A model generated the notes under the pieces. It saw nothing but the letters and a program-made list of their open reading frames with translations, had not been told where the DNA came from and searched no databases. From the NCBI RefSeq assembly GCF_000513115.1, contig NZ_BAUU01000004.1, forward strand, positions 121,301-185,300: a stretch of 64,000 nucleotides of DNA, written 5' to 3'. Source of the stretch: Halalkalibacter hemicellulosilyticusJCM 9152. GTDB taxonomy: Bacteria > Bacillota > Bacilli > Bacillales > Bacillaceae_D. Made by a program: the position numbers and the translations under genes. Below are positions 7,983 to 17,272 of this stretch, piece by piece. How positions within the stretch are numbered: the stretch's first letter is position 1; each line of letters opens with the position of its first letter.

Positions 7983-9173
7983 TTGAATAAAAAAGACATC
8001 GCCCATATGCGTAGACAGTTTAGAGTGAACAATGACAAATTAGAGATAAAAGAAATATTTAACGTGTACATTATGAAAGAATCAAGTGAGGTGTATCATC
8101 AGCAATGCTTAGCATTTGAGCTATTAGAGGATGAACAGAAAGAGTTATTCATGATTAATTTCAAGAAGGTCCTTTCTGGGAATTTGGACGAGAAGCTGTT
8201 TGAGTTGAAGTTTAAGCGTGATGCGGAAAATAGTAGCCAGCTCATTCTTCATCATGGGCTGATTAGTCAAGATACCGAGCAATGGACGAGTCAGATGCTA
8301 CAAATCGTTGAAAAGATGCTGAAGGATAAGCAATATGAAATGGATGTTGTGATTACGTTTATTCGTGGTGAGTACCGAAAGCCGATGAAGCGTCAAAGTG
8401 AAGAGGTAGAGGGAAGTAATCAAGACACGGTGTATTCTCATCCATTTATCCTATGTAGTATGAATCGAACGGAAGATCCGAAGAAGGAATTGCTGTTTGA
8501 TTACGTTGAAAAAGAGTTTAAATATAATGTAGTCGTCGATCCGATCATCGATTTAAAAGCGCCAATCACAGGCTTCCTGTTTCCTTCTATAACGGATCAT
8601 GCTTCAGATGTGAACCATATTCTTTATTCAACAGGCAAGTCGAATGAATTGAACGAGGATTTCATTGAAGACGTGATTAATGCTGAAGAAATCATGACAG
8701 CGCAAGATGACAAAGATGCATTTGAAGAAATTGTTCGCAGCGTTGCTGGCGATCAAATGAATACAAGGACATTGTCGAATGTATACGATGAGGTAAACCG
8801 AATCATGGAAGAAAATGAGGAAGAGGAAGTACCGAAATTAGATTACCGCGATGTCGAGAGAGTATTAACAAGTAGCGGTATTGAAAAGGTCGATCAGGAT
8901 AAAGTGGAAGTTGCCTTTAAGAGCGTCATTGACGATGAGAAATATGAGTTGAAAGCCAATAATATCGTTCCCAAATATACGTCTAAATCAATTAAAATAA
9001 AGACGAAAATCGCTGATATATCCATTAGTCCACAGGATTTACGGTATGTACGTCAAGTTCATGTGAATGGCAAACAATGCTTATTAATTGAAGTGGAGGA
9101 AACGACGAAAATTGAAGGATTTGATATGATTCCAGAGGTTTTGTTTGAAAAGGCGGATGACTTGGGAGAGTAA
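7983..9173 (+). CDS. DUF4317 family protein
   Basis: Soluble protein of 396 residues with no known biochemical role. The N-terminus (LNKKDIAHMRRQF, then IFNVYIMKESSEVYH) and the general pattern match DUF4317, a family common in Bacillaceae and Clostridia. TTG 7983 is preferred because GTAGGAGTGG lies 8-9 bases before it; an upstream GTG at 7950 would put that site inside the gene. The C-terminal half is rich in Glu and Asp. A possible -10 element (TATGGTAAAAT) ends about 35 bases upstream. No signal peptide or membrane segment is seen, and it appears monocistronic. Confidence 0.8.
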   Translation: MNKKDIAHMRRQFRVNNDKLEIKEIFNVYIMKESSEVYHQQCLAFELLEDEQKELFMINFKKVLSGNLDEKLFELKFKRDAENSSQLILHHGLISQDTEQWTSQMLQIVEKMLKDKQYEMDVVITFIRGEYRKPMKRQSEEVEGSNQDTVYSHPFILCSMNRTEDPKKELLFDYVEKEFKYNVVVDPIIDLKAPITGFLFPSITDHASDVNHILYSTGKSNELNEDFIEDVINAEEIMTAQDDKDAFEEIVRSVAGDQMNTRTLSNVYDEVNRIMEENEEEEVPKLDYRDVERVLTSSGIEKVDQDKVEVAFKSVIDDEKYELKANNIVPKYTSKSIKIKTKIADISISPQDLRYVRQVHVNGKQCLLIEVEETTKIEGFDMIPEVLFEKADDLGE

Positions 9174-9190
9174 GAGACTGTGTATACCAC

Positions 9191-9218
9191 TTGCAACCAC
9201 CATGAAACGGTGTATAAT
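9191..9218 (+). promoter_or_regulatory. promoter of the ykkC leader
   Basis: TTGCAA (9191-9196) and TATAAT (9213-9218) are separated by 16 bases, a good sigma-A promoter. Transcription would start near 9225, just ahead of the guanidine riboswitch. Confidence 0.7.
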
Positions 9219-9245
9219 AAAAATGAATTGCATAGAATAAATGTT

Positions 9246-9340
9246 TTCTAGGGTTCCGCAACGCTTTGTTGGTCTGGTCCGAGAGAAAACTCACAGCTAT
9301 GCTGTGTCACGGAAGGATAAAAGCCTGGGAGATACTTTTT
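9246..9340 (+). ncRNA. guanidine-I riboswitch (ykkC RNA)
   Basis: The conserved pieces of the ykkC class occur in order: CTAGGGTTCCGC, GGTCTGGTCCGAGAGAAAA, an arm ending TCACGGAAGGATAAAAGCC, then GGGAGAT. This aptamer binds guanidinium and prevents formation of the terminator at its 3' end, switching on guanidine exporters or degradation enzymes. The genes downstream, ykkC and ykkD, are the classical targets. A 62-codon frame across the region is a by-product and not a gene. Confidence 0.96.
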
Positions 9341-9366
9341 TAGTGATCTCTCAGGCTTTTTCTTTT
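9321..9366 (+). terminator. riboswitch-controlled terminator
   Basis: AAGCCTGGGAGAT (9321-9333) pairs with ATCTCTCAGGCTT (9346-9358), followed by TTTTTCTTTTT. The left arm is shared with the 3' end of the guanidine aptamer, as expected for a transcriptional ON switch. Confidence 0.92.
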
Positions 9367-9376
9367 TGTCAAAGGA

Positions 9377-9502
9377 TAAGAATGTATAAAATTCGAGGAA
9401 GGAAATGTAAGGAAAATCGAAGAAGTTAGCGAGATCATCCGAAGAAGAGCGTTGGCTCCGCACAACGCAGTTAAGAAAAGACGCTAACACGTTTTTCTTA
9501 TT
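9377..9502. repeat. dispersed repeat between the riboswitch and ykkC
   Basis: This 126-base segment closely resembles 44157-44350: ATTCGAGGAA, AATCGAAGAAG, GATCATCC, AGAGCGTTGGCT and a 3' hairpin AAGAAAAGACG..CGTTTTTCTTA. It lies between the riboswitch terminator and the ykkC Shine-Dalgarno site and ends about 14 bases before the ATG. It is not part of the known riboswitch architecture and looks inserted. Confidence 0.75.
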
Positions 9503-9516
9503 GGAGGGGGATTTTC

Positions 9517-9858
9517 ATGAGTAGAGATTGGATGAAAGTGTTTGTTGCAGCTTTTTTTGAAGTTTTATGGGTTATTGGCTTAAAGCATGCTGATGGCACT
9601 TTGGGTTGGGCAGGGACGATGATAGCCATTATTATTAGCTTCTATTTGCTCATTATGGCCGGGAGGAGACTTCCAGTGGGAACGGTTTATGCCGTATTTG
9701 TTGGGCTCGGTACAGCGGGAACGGTTTTTTCTGAAATGATCTTTTTTGGCGAACCTTTTAAAGGGGTGAAACTAGTTCTTATTGTACTGTTATTACTAGG
9801 TGTTATTGGTTTGAAGTTAGTGACAGAGGATCACGCACAGAAAGGGGTTGAATCCTGA
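9517..9858 (+). CDS. ykkC: SMR-family exporter subunit YkkC
   Basis: Small multidrug resistance protein of 113 residues with four membrane helices. Conserved Glu15 in the first helix ([16 protein letters not shown]) is the proton and substrate site, and [18 protein letters not shown] is the family signature. It matches B. subtilis YkkC closely. With YkkD it forms a paired transporter. Control by the guanidine-I riboswitch points to guanidinium export as the natural role. ATG 9517 follows GGAGGGGG. Its TGA overlaps the ATG of ykkD, so the two are co-translated. Confidence 0.95.
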   Translation: MSRDWMKVFVAAFFEVLWVIGLKHADGTLGWAGTMIAIIISFYLLIMAGRRLPVGTVYAVFVGLGTAGTVFSEMIFFGEPFKGVKLVLIVLLLLGVIGLKLVTEDHAQKGVES

Positions 9859-10172
9859 TGGCATGGATATTTTTAATTATAGCAGGTGTTTGTGAAATCT
9901 TTGGTGTTGCGATGATCAATAAATGGCATAATGATCGAAAAAGACTATCACTTGCTTTGTTAATAGCGGGATTTGGGTTAAGCTTTCTCTTTCTTGCTTA
10001 TGCGATGGAAACAATTTCAATGGGGACAGCTTATGCCATTTGGACTGGAATTGGCGCCGCTGGCGGAGCAATTATTGGCATGCTTTTATATAATGAGCCA
10101 AAAGGTTGGAAGCGACTGTTGTTTATTCTTATGGTGTTAGGATCAGCGGTAGGATTAAAGTGGGTTTCTTAA
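9858..10172 (+). CDS. ykkD: SMR-family exporter subunit YkkD
   Basis: Second half of the paired SMR exporter: 104 residues, four membrane helices, with conserved Glu13 in helix 1 (AGVCEIFGVAMINK) and signature MGTAYAIWTGIGAAGG. It matches B. subtilis YkkD. The ATG shares one base with the ykkC stop, and the Shine-Dalgarno site AAAGGGG lies within ykkC. The stop is followed by a strong hairpin that also serves the convergent paiA gene. Confidence 0.95.
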   Translation: MAWIFLIIAGVCEIFGVAMINKWHNDRKRLSLALLIAGFGLSFLFLAYAMETISMGTAYAIWTGIGAAGGAIIGMLLYNEPKGWKRLLFILMVLGSAVGLKWVS

Positions 10173-10185
10173 AAAGGGAAAGTAA

Positions 10186-10226
10186 GAGCACTGAAAAAGT
10201 TGATTTGTACTTTTTCAGTGCCTTTG
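10186..10226. terminator. bidirectional hairpin between ykkD and paiA (hairpin-repeat family)
   Basis: GCACTGAAAAAGT (10188-10200) pairs perfectly with ACTTTTTCAGTGC (10209-10221) around TGATTTGT. It should stop transcription of ykkCD and of the convergent marR-paiA. Stem and loop recur at 21066-21098 and 44111-44147, and the stem at 61009-61040, so it belongs to a dispersed family. Confidence 0.8.
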
Positions 10227-10240
10227 ACAGTCATCCTTAT

Positions 10241-11242
<1,002 letters not shown>

Positions 11243-11274
11243 CGTTCACCTCTATTTTATATTTGATGCAAATG

Positions 11275-11312
11275 CAATAATAATGATATACTTAAGATAT
11301 GTCAAAATTATT
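11275..11312. promoter_or_regulatory. inverted repeat in the marR promoter
   Basis: CAATAAT (11275-11281) and ATTATTG (11306-11312) flank an A/T-rich near-palindrome centred on CTTAAG. Direct copies of AAATGCAATAA occur at about 11268 and 11314. It lies just upstream of marR and is a plausible autoregulatory operator; no motif match is known to me. Confidence 0.35.
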
Positions 11313-11474
11313 GTAAATGCAATAAAAGAGCCATTGATGAGAACCAACATGCTGAATGGAAAAAATCATTTCATTCATACCATAATGATTTTTGGTTGAT
11401 TAATAAGCTACTATAATGAATACGCAAATTGTGATATGTTAACATTAATCAAAAATTAGCTAGGAGGAATTAAT

Positions 11475-11765
11475 GTGACATCCGAAAAAACGTTGAAGGT
11501 TTGTGAAAAGGGACATACGTATTACAAAAGTAGTGATTGCCCGAGTTGTCCTACCTGTGATAAGGAGAGTAAGCCAAATAGCGGCTTCCTATCGAAGCTT
11601 AGTTCACCTGCAAGAAATGCGTTGCTTCACGAAGGAATTGACACTTTGCAAAAGCTGTCGACGTATACGGAAAAAGAAATATTACGCATTCATGGAATTG
11701 GACCAGCTTCCTTACCTACTATGAGAACGTTATTAGAAGAAGAAGGTCTATCATTTAAAAAGTAA
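11475..11765 (+). CDS. RNA polymerase alpha C-terminal-domain-like small protein
   Basis: Protein of 96 residues. The N-terminal part carries a cysteine motif (CEKGH, CPSCPTC) that may bind zinc. The C-terminal part matches the alpha-CTD helix-hairpin-helix fold (PARNALLHEGIDTLQKLSTY, LRIHGIGPASLPTMRTLL). Such proteins are common in Bacillaceae; their role is unknown, with DNA or RNA polymerase contact plausible. GTG 11475 is used because an ATG two bases earlier hits TGA at once; AGGAGG lies at the right distance. Monocistronic. Confidence 0.8.
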   Translation: MTSEKTLKVCEKGHTYYKSSDCPSCPTCDKESKPNSGFLSKLSSPARNALLHEGIDTLQKLSTYTEKEILRIHGIGPASLPTMRTLLEEEGLSFKK

Positions 11766-11856
11766 ATCATCAACAATTTGTGATGTATATGATGCGATGG
11801 CATAAAGCCAATGAATTCGTTTGATAAAGAATATATGTACTTGTGAGGTGGCGTTC

Positions 11857-12303
11857 ATGATTTTGGTCAGTTCCTGTTTAGCTGGATTAGAAGTGAGATA
11901 TAACGGTACACATAGCTTGGATAATCGGATCAGTAAGCTAGTTAATGAGGAGAAAGCTGTGACGATTTGCCCCGAGCTGCTTGGTGGATTTTTAACACCG
12001 AGGGAGCCGGCTGAAATAGTAGGTGGCAACGGAGAAGATGTACTTGATGGAAACGCTAAAGTCATTGAAAAGTCTGGAAAAGATGTAACGGCTCTTTACC
12101 TTGAAGGTGCTCATGCTACTTTACGTAAAGCAAGAGAAATAAATGCTTCAATCGTTATTCTCAAGGAGAATAGTCCATCCTGTGGGAGTTCAATGATTTA
12201 TAACGGTGAATTCAAGGGTGAAAGGATTGTTGGAAATGGTGTTACTTCAGCCTTATTAAAAAGAAATGGTTTCCAAGTGATGTCAGAGGAGGATTTTGTT
12301 TAA
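11857..12303 (+). CDS. DUF523/TudS-like protein, probable Fe-S thiouracil desulfidase family
   Basis: Protein of 148 residues matching DUF523. Members called TudS use three cysteines to hold a [4Fe-4S] cluster that removes sulfur from 2-thiouracil. All three cysteine sites are visible: Cys7 in VSSCLAG, the Cys of TICPELLGG, and the Cys of SPSCGSS. ATG 11857 follows GTGAGGTGG; an upstream in-frame start at 11821 lacks a ribosome site. The desulfidase activity is known for a few members only, so the substrate here is inferred. Confidence 0.8.
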   Translation: MILVSSCLAGLEVRYNGTHSLDNRISKLVNEEKAVTICPELLGGFLTPREPAEIVGGNGEDVLDGNAKVIEKSGKDVTALYLEGAHATLRKAREINASIVILKENSPSCGSSMIYNGEFKGERIVGNGVTSALLKRNGFQVMSEEDFV

Positions 12304-12403
12304 AACGATCTTTCAGCATTAATGGAAGCAAGCTCTATGATAAAATATAATGGAGGGGAATATATGTTCTTGAGGACGTTGAGAATACAAGGAGCTGAAG
12401 GTT

Positions 12404-12967
12404 ATGAGACCGAATCTAACAAAAGAAATGAGCATGAAAGATTTCAATGATTATTACTGGCTAAAGGAAGAATTACAAACTTTTTGTCGAGAGAACGGAA
12501 TAAGTGCATCTGGTTCAAAAGGAGAGATTTCTAATAGGATTCATGTGTTTCTCGATGCAGGCGAGATTAAAAAGCCAATTAGAAAATCAAGGGTAAGCAA
12601 TAAGGTAGATAAAGCATTAGATTTGAACCTTGAGACAGTCATTACGGAAAACCATCGCTGTAGTCAAGAGGTACGAGCGTTCTTTAAGACGGTTATCCCC
12701 AAATTTCATTTTTCTACGTATATCCAAAACTACTTTAAAAATAATATTGGAAAAACGTATCGTGATGTTGTCGATGCTTGGTATGAAGAAGAAGACCGAA
12801 GAAAAGACCCTACATACAAGAAAAAAATCGCCCCTCAATTTGAATACAACCAGTTTATACGTGATTTTTATACGGACCCGAAAAACCAACAGAAAAGCCG
12901 AAAAGAAGCAATTGAAGCATGGAATACAATCAAAAGCCTCCCAGGAAGTAATAAATATACTCCCTAA
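12404..12967 (+). CDS. SAP-domain protein (DUF6434-like)
   Basis: Soluble, basic protein of 187 residues. Residues about 10-50 (MKDFNDYYWLKEELQTFC, GISASGSKGEISNRI) form a SAP-type helix-extension-helix, a nucleic-acid-binding motif. The C-terminal part (TYRDVVDAWYEEEDRRKDP, FIRDFYTDPKNQQKSRKEA) matches a DUF6434-like module. Role unknown. ATG 12404 follows AAGGAG at good spacing. A stem-loop and T-rich tail follow the gene. Confidence 0.7.
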   Translation: MRPNLTKEMSMKDFNDYYWLKEELQTFCRENGISASGSKGEISNRIHVFLDAGEIKKPIRKSRVSNKVDKALDLNLETVITENHRCSQEVRAFFKTVIPKFHFSTYIQNYFKNNIGKTYRDVVDAWYEEEDRRKDPTYKKKIAPQFEYNQFIRDFYTDPKNQQKSRKEAIEAWNTIKSLPGSNKYTP

Positions 12968-12983
12968 CTATAGACTTAACGAG

Positions 12984-13020
12984 AGAGACAGCGTGCCGTA
13001 AAAGGACGCTCTTTTTCTCT
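12984..13020 (+). terminator. probable terminator after the SAP-domain gene
   Basis: AGCGT..ACGCT (12990-12994 / 13006-13010) with purine-rich and pyrimidine-rich flanks that extend the pairing, followed by CTTTTTCTCTTTTT. Confidence 0.6.
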
Positions 13021-13084
13021 TTTTATAAAGGAAATTAATGTTAAAATAAAAAAGAAGTTAAAAATTGGAGAGTAAGGAGGAACT

Positions 13085-13273
13085 ATGAAGAAGGAAAAAA
13101 TAACAGTGACATTATCCTGTGTGGTCATATTGTTAGTCGGTATATTTTATATTAATGCCTCTGCAGAACGTAGTGAAAGACCTGTTTTAGTGTTAATTTT
13201 AGGTTCAATCATGATTGTCATTCAACGGATCGTGATGTGGAATTTGAAATACAAGAACAGAAAACGCTCATGA
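13085..13273 (+). CDS. small membrane protein (62 aa)
   Basis: Unrecognised protein of 62 residues with two predicted membrane helices (about 7-26 and 33-50) and a basic C-terminus (KYKNRKRS). ATG 13085 follows an excellent AAGGAGGAACT site. It is followed by another small membrane protein gene on the same strand. Confidence 0.65.
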   Translation: MKKEKITVTLSCVVILLVGIFYINASAERSERPVLVLILGSIMIVIQRIVMWNLKYKNRKRS

Positions 13274-13335
13274 ATGAAAGAAGCTGCTAAAACGTGCACA
13301 GGTTTGTAGAAAAATACGATTAACGAGGTGGTATT

Positions 13336-13662
13336 TTGAAGCGGATTAATCATACAATTATGGGATACAGCGTATTGCTCTGTGCGTTAATAGTTATTTT
13401 CATTCCTAGCCGATTTATTAGTGATGGGATGGGGAGGTATACGTATGGCTACCCTTTAACGAGTATAACCATTTATCAAAGAGAGCCTAATAGTATATGG
13501 TTTGGAACTAATTTTTTCACAGGTAATGATGGCTTACACATTAATCTTTTAAGTATATTAGTGAATGTCCTAATCATTTATTTGGCTATCCATTTTGTCA
13601 CTAAAAGGTGGAAACGGAGAAAAGAAACGATCACTCTTAAACGTCAACAAGGTGCAAGCTAG
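13336..13662 (+). CDS. two-helix membrane protein (108 aa)
   Basis: Unrecognised protein of 108 residues. Hydrophobic segments lie at about 8-25 and 70-88, separated by a predicted extracytoplasmic loop with several Tyr and Asn, and the tail is strongly basic (KRWKRRKETITLKRQQ). TTG 13336 follows ACGAGGTGG. A GNAT gene begins about 40 bases later. No family assigned. Confidence 0.6.
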   Translation: MKRINHTIMGYSVLLCALIVIFIPSRFISDGMGRYTYGYPLTSITIYQREPNSIWFGTNFFTGNDGLHINLLSILVNVLIIYLAIHFVTKRWKRRKETITLKRQQGAS

Positions 13663-13704
13663 TTGGATAAAATTTCTATTTACAAAAAACAGGGGACCTA
13701 CAAT

Positions 13705-14247
13705 ATGGTTGAATTAATATTTTTTGAGCGTGCTAATGTTAAGCAACTGATTAACTGGATTGAAACACCAGAGTTTTTACTTCAATGGGGAGGACCTGCT
13801 TTTAGATTTCCTTTAGATGAACAGCAATTAGAAAGCTACCTTGAAAATGCAAACAAAGACTACTCTACTATTTTCGTTTATAGCGTTATAGAAAAAGAAA
13901 CAAGAAAAGTTATTGGGCATATATCATTAGGGAAGATTGATAGATTAAACAGATCAGCAAGAATTGGAAAGGTCTTAGTTGGTGAAAAAAGTAAAAGAGG
14001 GCAAGGGATAGGTCAACAAATGATGACAGAAATTCTTAAAGTTGCCTTTGAAGAGCTTCGATTACATCGAGTTAGTCTCGGAGTGTTTGATTTTAATGTT
14101 GCGGCGATTGCTTGTTATGAAAAATTAGGATTTGTAAAAGAAGGATTACTCAGAGAATCAAGGAAAATGGGTGACCAATATTGGAGTTCATGGGAAATGA
14201 GTATTTTAGAACATGAATGGTTTGAAAGAGATAAAGTGTTGGTCTAA
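13705..14247 (+). CDS. GNAT acetyltransferase, RimJ/RimL-like
   Basis: GNAT enzyme of 180 residues that transfers acetyl from acetyl-CoA to an amino group. The acetyl-CoA motif is GEKSKRGQGIGQQMM, followed by the RimL-like pattern HRVSLGVFDFNVAAIACYEK and LGFVKEGLLRES. ATG 13705 is chosen because AGGGGACC lies 7 bases upstream; a TTG at 13663 directly after the preceding stop has no ribosome site. Candidate substrates are protein N-termini, amino acids or small molecules; none can be chosen. First of four acetyltransferases in 5.4 kb. Confidence 0.8.
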   Translation: MVELIFFERANVKQLINWIETPEFLLQWGGPAFRFPLDEQQLESYLENANKDYSTIFVYSVIEKETRKVIGHISLGKIDRLNRSARIGKVLVGEKSKRGQGIGQQMMTEILKVAFEELRLHRVSLGVFDFNVAAIACYEKLGFVKEGLLRESRKMGDQYWSSWEMSILEHEWFERDKVLV

Positions 14248-14377
14248 TGTTGTCGAGTTCTGAAATAAGAGTCCTTTTTCTTAATGGTTACACGTGATGG
14301 TTTCTCACATTTCGTTGGAAATAAGCAGTAAACCATAGTATTGAAATATAAATAAAGTGGTTGAGGATGGAGGTATA

Positions 14378-14911
14378 ATGACAATCTTTCAAAATGGTCA
14401 CCTAAAAGTTCGTAAATTAGAAAAAAAGGATAAGTTTCTGCTGGCAAAATGGCTGTCAAACCCTAAAGTTCTTGAATTCTATGAAGGGAGAGATAATCCC
14501 TTTGATATAGTAAAGATTGAAAGGGAATTTTATCTACCTGAAGATAATGAAGTCAGATGCATTGTGGAATTTGACGGTAATGAAATTGGATATGTTCAAT
14601 TCTATCAATTGGATGAAGAAACGCAAAAAGCCTATGGGTATACTACAGAAAATGTATATGGTGCAGATCAATTTATTGGTGAAGTAGCGTATTGGAATAA
14701 AGGGATTGGAACACTACTTGTATCATCTATGGTACGATATTTAACTGAAGAAGTGCAGGCGAAAAGAGTAGTGATGGATCCTCAAACAAGAAATAAGCGG
14801 GCTATTAGATGCTACGAGAAATGTGGATTTAAAAAAGTAATGCTACTTCCTAAAAATGAATTGCATGAAGGTGAATACCAGGATTGTTGGTTAATTGAAT
14901 ATTGTACATGA
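14378..14911 (+). CDS. GNAT acetyltransferase, AAC(6')-like
   Basis: GNAT enzyme of 177 residues resembling the aminoglycoside 6'-N-acetyltransferase branch: VRKLEKKDKFLLAKWLSNP near the N-terminus, GEVAYWNKGIGTLLVSSM around the acetyl-CoA site and NKRAIRCYEKCGFKK. ATG 14378 follows GATGGAGG; an upstream in-frame GTG at 14357 would include that site. Resistance activity is not proven by this similarity; many chromosomal members act on other amines. No neighbouring gene shares an operon with it. Confidence 0.78.
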   Translation: MTIFQNGHLKVRKLEKKDKFLLAKWLSNPKVLEFYEGRDNPFDIVKIEREFYLPEDNEVRCIVEFDGNEIGYVQFYQLDEETQKAYGYTTENVYGADQFIGEVAYWNKGIGTLLVSSMVRYLTEEVQAKRVVMDPQTRNKRAIRCYEKCGFKKVMLLPKNELHEGEYQDCWLIEYCT

Positions 14912-14988
14912 TTTTTTAAATAACTAGCGACATATCCTCTGTTCTTTTACAGGAGTATACGATACAAATTTAAAAATGAGAGGAACGT

Positions 14989-15255
14989 TTGCGGAAAATG
15001 AGTAAATTGAAATGGTTCTTGTATGTGAGTGCAGCCTTGTTAGTGGTCATTCCAATATCTGTAGCCCTAATGTCTGATCATGCTACATTCAGTGCAGCTT
15101 TTAGTCATACAGTCATAAGCATAGCAATGATATTAGTCATACTTGGGAAAGTGATGACTATATTGGAAAAACGAAGAGAGAATAAACGTTTCGAACCAGA
15201 TGTCGGAGCCGTTATCGGATTGAGCATTGTCTTAGTTTTCAGTCTGATTTTTTAG
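14989..15255 (+). CDS. small membrane protein (88 aa)
   Basis: Unrecognised protein of 88 residues with three hydrophobic segments (about 9-27, 35-55, 70-87). The start is uncertain: TTG 14989 lies 4 bases after GAGAGGA, while ATG 14998 (MSKLKW) lies 13 bases after it. A possible 28-codon frame and a nucleotidyltransferase gene follow. Confidence 0.6.
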   Translation: MRKMSKLKWFLYVSAALLVVIPISVALMSDHATFSAAFSHTVISIAMILVILGKVMTILEKRRENKRFEPDVGAVIGLSIVLVFSLIF

Positions 15256-15288
15256 AATGAAAAGGGGATTTTGTACAGAGGTGTATCC

Positions 15289-15375
15289 ATGTCTCATAGT
15301 TATTTAAAAAATAGGCTGATTAGCATTATAAGAAAAATGATAGATTTACTAAACGGTTTTTTGCTAAAAAGGTAG
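15289..15375 (+). CDS. possible 28-residue leader peptide
   Basis: ATG 15289 follows AGAGGTG and opens a basic, amphipathic peptide (MSHSYLKNRLISIIRK and 12 more residues) ending at TAG 15373-15375, six bases before the nucleotidyltransferase start and inside its ribosome site. Such a layout is typical of translationally coupled or attenuating leader peptides. No homologue is recognised. Confidence 0.35.
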   Translation: MSHSYLKNRLISIIRKMIDLLNGFLLKR

Positions 15376-15381
15376 GTGATC

Positions 15382-16152
15382 ATGATGAATATTCCCACAA
15401 GAATAGGTACAGATAGTGCCGGGTTTATTTTAAACAATACCGCTAAAGAAAATATACAAAATGAATTTAAATACGTTATACAAGCTTCAATTAATTTATT
15501 AAGGAACGTGTTTGCAGAAAAGTTACATAGTGTATATGTTTATGGGAGTGTTGGCAGAGGAGAAGCAGTTGCTAATGAATCCGATTTAGACCTTACAGTA
15601 ATCGTGAATTCTCCAACAACTCTTACTGAAAAAGACGAACTTAGCAAAAAGACTTTAGCCCTTTTAAAACGACATAAAGAAATCATTAAAATAGATTATG
15701 ATATTGGAGAAATGACGGAAGCTTTGGCACAAGAAAATTTTTATGAGTGGGGTTTTTGGTTACGGCACATGTGTACATGTATTTATGGAGAAGATTTATC
15801 TAACAACTTTCCTAGAATGAAACCAAACAAAAAAATAAGCTGTGCTCTAAATAGTGACCTATTAACAGTCATTGATCACTATTTACAAGAGCTTACTAAA
15901 GAAAATATATCTGGAATTTATAAGCGTACAATGATTAAAAGGTTGATTAGAGGGGCATATTTAACGCTAAATGTTAAAGATGAAAGTTGGTCAACAAAGG
16001 TAAATGAAAATTTAATGATCGTTCAGTTGTATTTTCCTAATGAAGAGTTGTTTGAGCAGATTAAATTATTGAAATGCTCACAAAAAACAATTAGAAATAG
16101 TGAGCTTATTAAAATAATGGAAGATTTCAAATTATGGTTGAAAAGTACTTAA
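15382..16152 (+). CDS. antibiotic-type nucleotidyltransferase
   Basis: Protein of 256 residues with the polymerase-beta nucleotidyltransferase fold of aminoglycoside adenylyltransferases. The motif YGSVGRGEAVANESDLDL supplies the GS and catalytic D-x-D, and a third acidic residue is likely in KIDYDIGEM. The C-terminal half is helical. Known relatives transfer AMP to aminoglycosides or lincosamides; the substrate here is unknown. ATG 15382 (or 15385) follows AAAGGTAGG. It sits in an accessory region with several acetyltransferases, which fits a detoxification role by inference only. Confidence 0.78.
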   Translation: MMNIPTRIGTDSAGFILNNTAKENIQNEFKYVIQASINLLRNVFAEKLHSVYVYGSVGRGEAVANESDLDLTVIVNSPTTLTEKDELSKKTLALLKRHKEIIKIDYDIGEMTEALAQENFYEWGFWLRHMCTCIYGEDLSNNFPRMKPNKKISCALNSDLLTVIDHYLQELTKENISGIYKRTMIKRLIRGAYLTLNVKDESWSTKVNENLMIVQLYFPNEELFEQIKLLKCSQKTIRNSELIKIMEDFKLWLKST

Positions 16153-16390
16153 ATAGCTTTAAAGGAATTTCATGTTGCGATAAAGGCTCTAGCAACATTG
16201 TCGATGTATCTAATTCAATATGAATCTTTTTAGAATGTTGTTTGTCCCCTAGAAAAGAAATGATGAGCTAGATCAGGTTATGAAAATCAATGTTGTTAGG
16301 TTTTATTCAAGAGCTTTCGTTATTCACAACAAATAATAAGCTCAGTTAATCCGGTTACAGCATAATAAACATCTTTATAGAGGTGACAAA

Positions 16391-17272
16391 ATGTCTAAGA
16401 TAACATTTTATAAGGATTACAAAGATAATGAAAAATTAAGAAATAGCTTCAACGAACTAGCTATGTCCGTTTTTGGTATCCATTTTGAAGATTGGTATCA
16501 AAATAACTATTGGAAACACCGATATATTCCGTATTCATATGTACAAAATGATCATGTTATAGCAAATATCTCGGTTAATCAAGTGGATTTAATCATAAAC
16601 AATGAGAAAAAAAGAGCTATACAAATAGGGACCGTTATGACACATCCTGACTATCGAAATAGAGGGCTATCGGGAAGTCTGATGAATAAGGTTTTGGAAG
16701 AATACAAGAATAAAAGTGATTTTATCTATTTATTTTCCAATAATAATGTATTGGACTTTTATCCTAAATTCGGCTTTAAACCTGTTCATGAATATCAGTT
16801 CTCAATGGAATGTTTAGTAGATTCCACAGAAGTGAATACTTTCCGTAAATTAGATGGTACTAGTGTGGAAGACCTTCATTTCATTTATCATTTTGCATTA
16901 GAAAGAATTCCTGTATCAAAGCGTTTTAGTACGGCTAACACTCAAGAACTACTCATGTATTATTGTATCTACGTTTTTAACAATCACATTTACTATCTAC
17001 AAGATGAACAAGCCATCGTAATCTTTCGGCAAGAGGGTCATCAGCTAGATATTTTTGATATTGTAAGTAAAAAAGAGGTCAACATTAATAAGATTCTCTC
17101 AACCATTTCTAATCAAAATACGAAGAAAATTGTCTTTCACTATACACCTGATTATCAAGCAGTAAATTTGAAAAGAGAAATTCTTAACGAGGATGATTTA
17201 TTATTCGTAAAAACTAATGGGAACGAAGAGTTTCCATCGTATATAAAACATCCAATTACATCTCAAGCTTAA
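16391..17272 (+). CDS. GNAT acetyltransferase, Eis-like N-terminal domain
   Basis: Protein of 293 residues. The N-terminal 150 residues form a GNAT domain with acetyl-CoA motif HPDYRNRGLSGSLMNKV and FYPKFGFKPVHEYQF. The C-terminal half is a second alpha/beta module without obvious catalytic motif, as in larger Eis/GNAT_9-like enzymes. The substrate is unknown. ATG 16391 follows AGAGGTGAC. The preceding interval (16153-16390) shows no gene I can identify. Confidence 0.75.
   Translation: MSKITFYKDYKDNEKLRNSFNELAMSVFGIHFEDWYQNNYWKHRYIPYSYVQNDHVIANISVNQVDLIINNEKKRAIQIGTVMTHPDYRNRGLSGSLMNKVLEEYKNKSDFIYLFSNNNVLDFYPKFGFKPVHEYQFSMECLVDSTEVNTFRKLDGTSVEDLHFIYHFALERIPVSKRFSTANTQELLMYYCIYVFNNHIYYLQDEQAIVIFRQEGHQLDIFDIVSKKEVNINKILSTISNQNTKKIVFHYTPDYQAVNLKREILNEDDLLFVKTNGNEEFPSYIKHPITSQA

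Noticed and set aside
9241..9429. 62-codon frame across the ykkC leader
   Set aside because: It lies on a conserved riboswitch and terminator; structure, not protein coding, explains the sequence.
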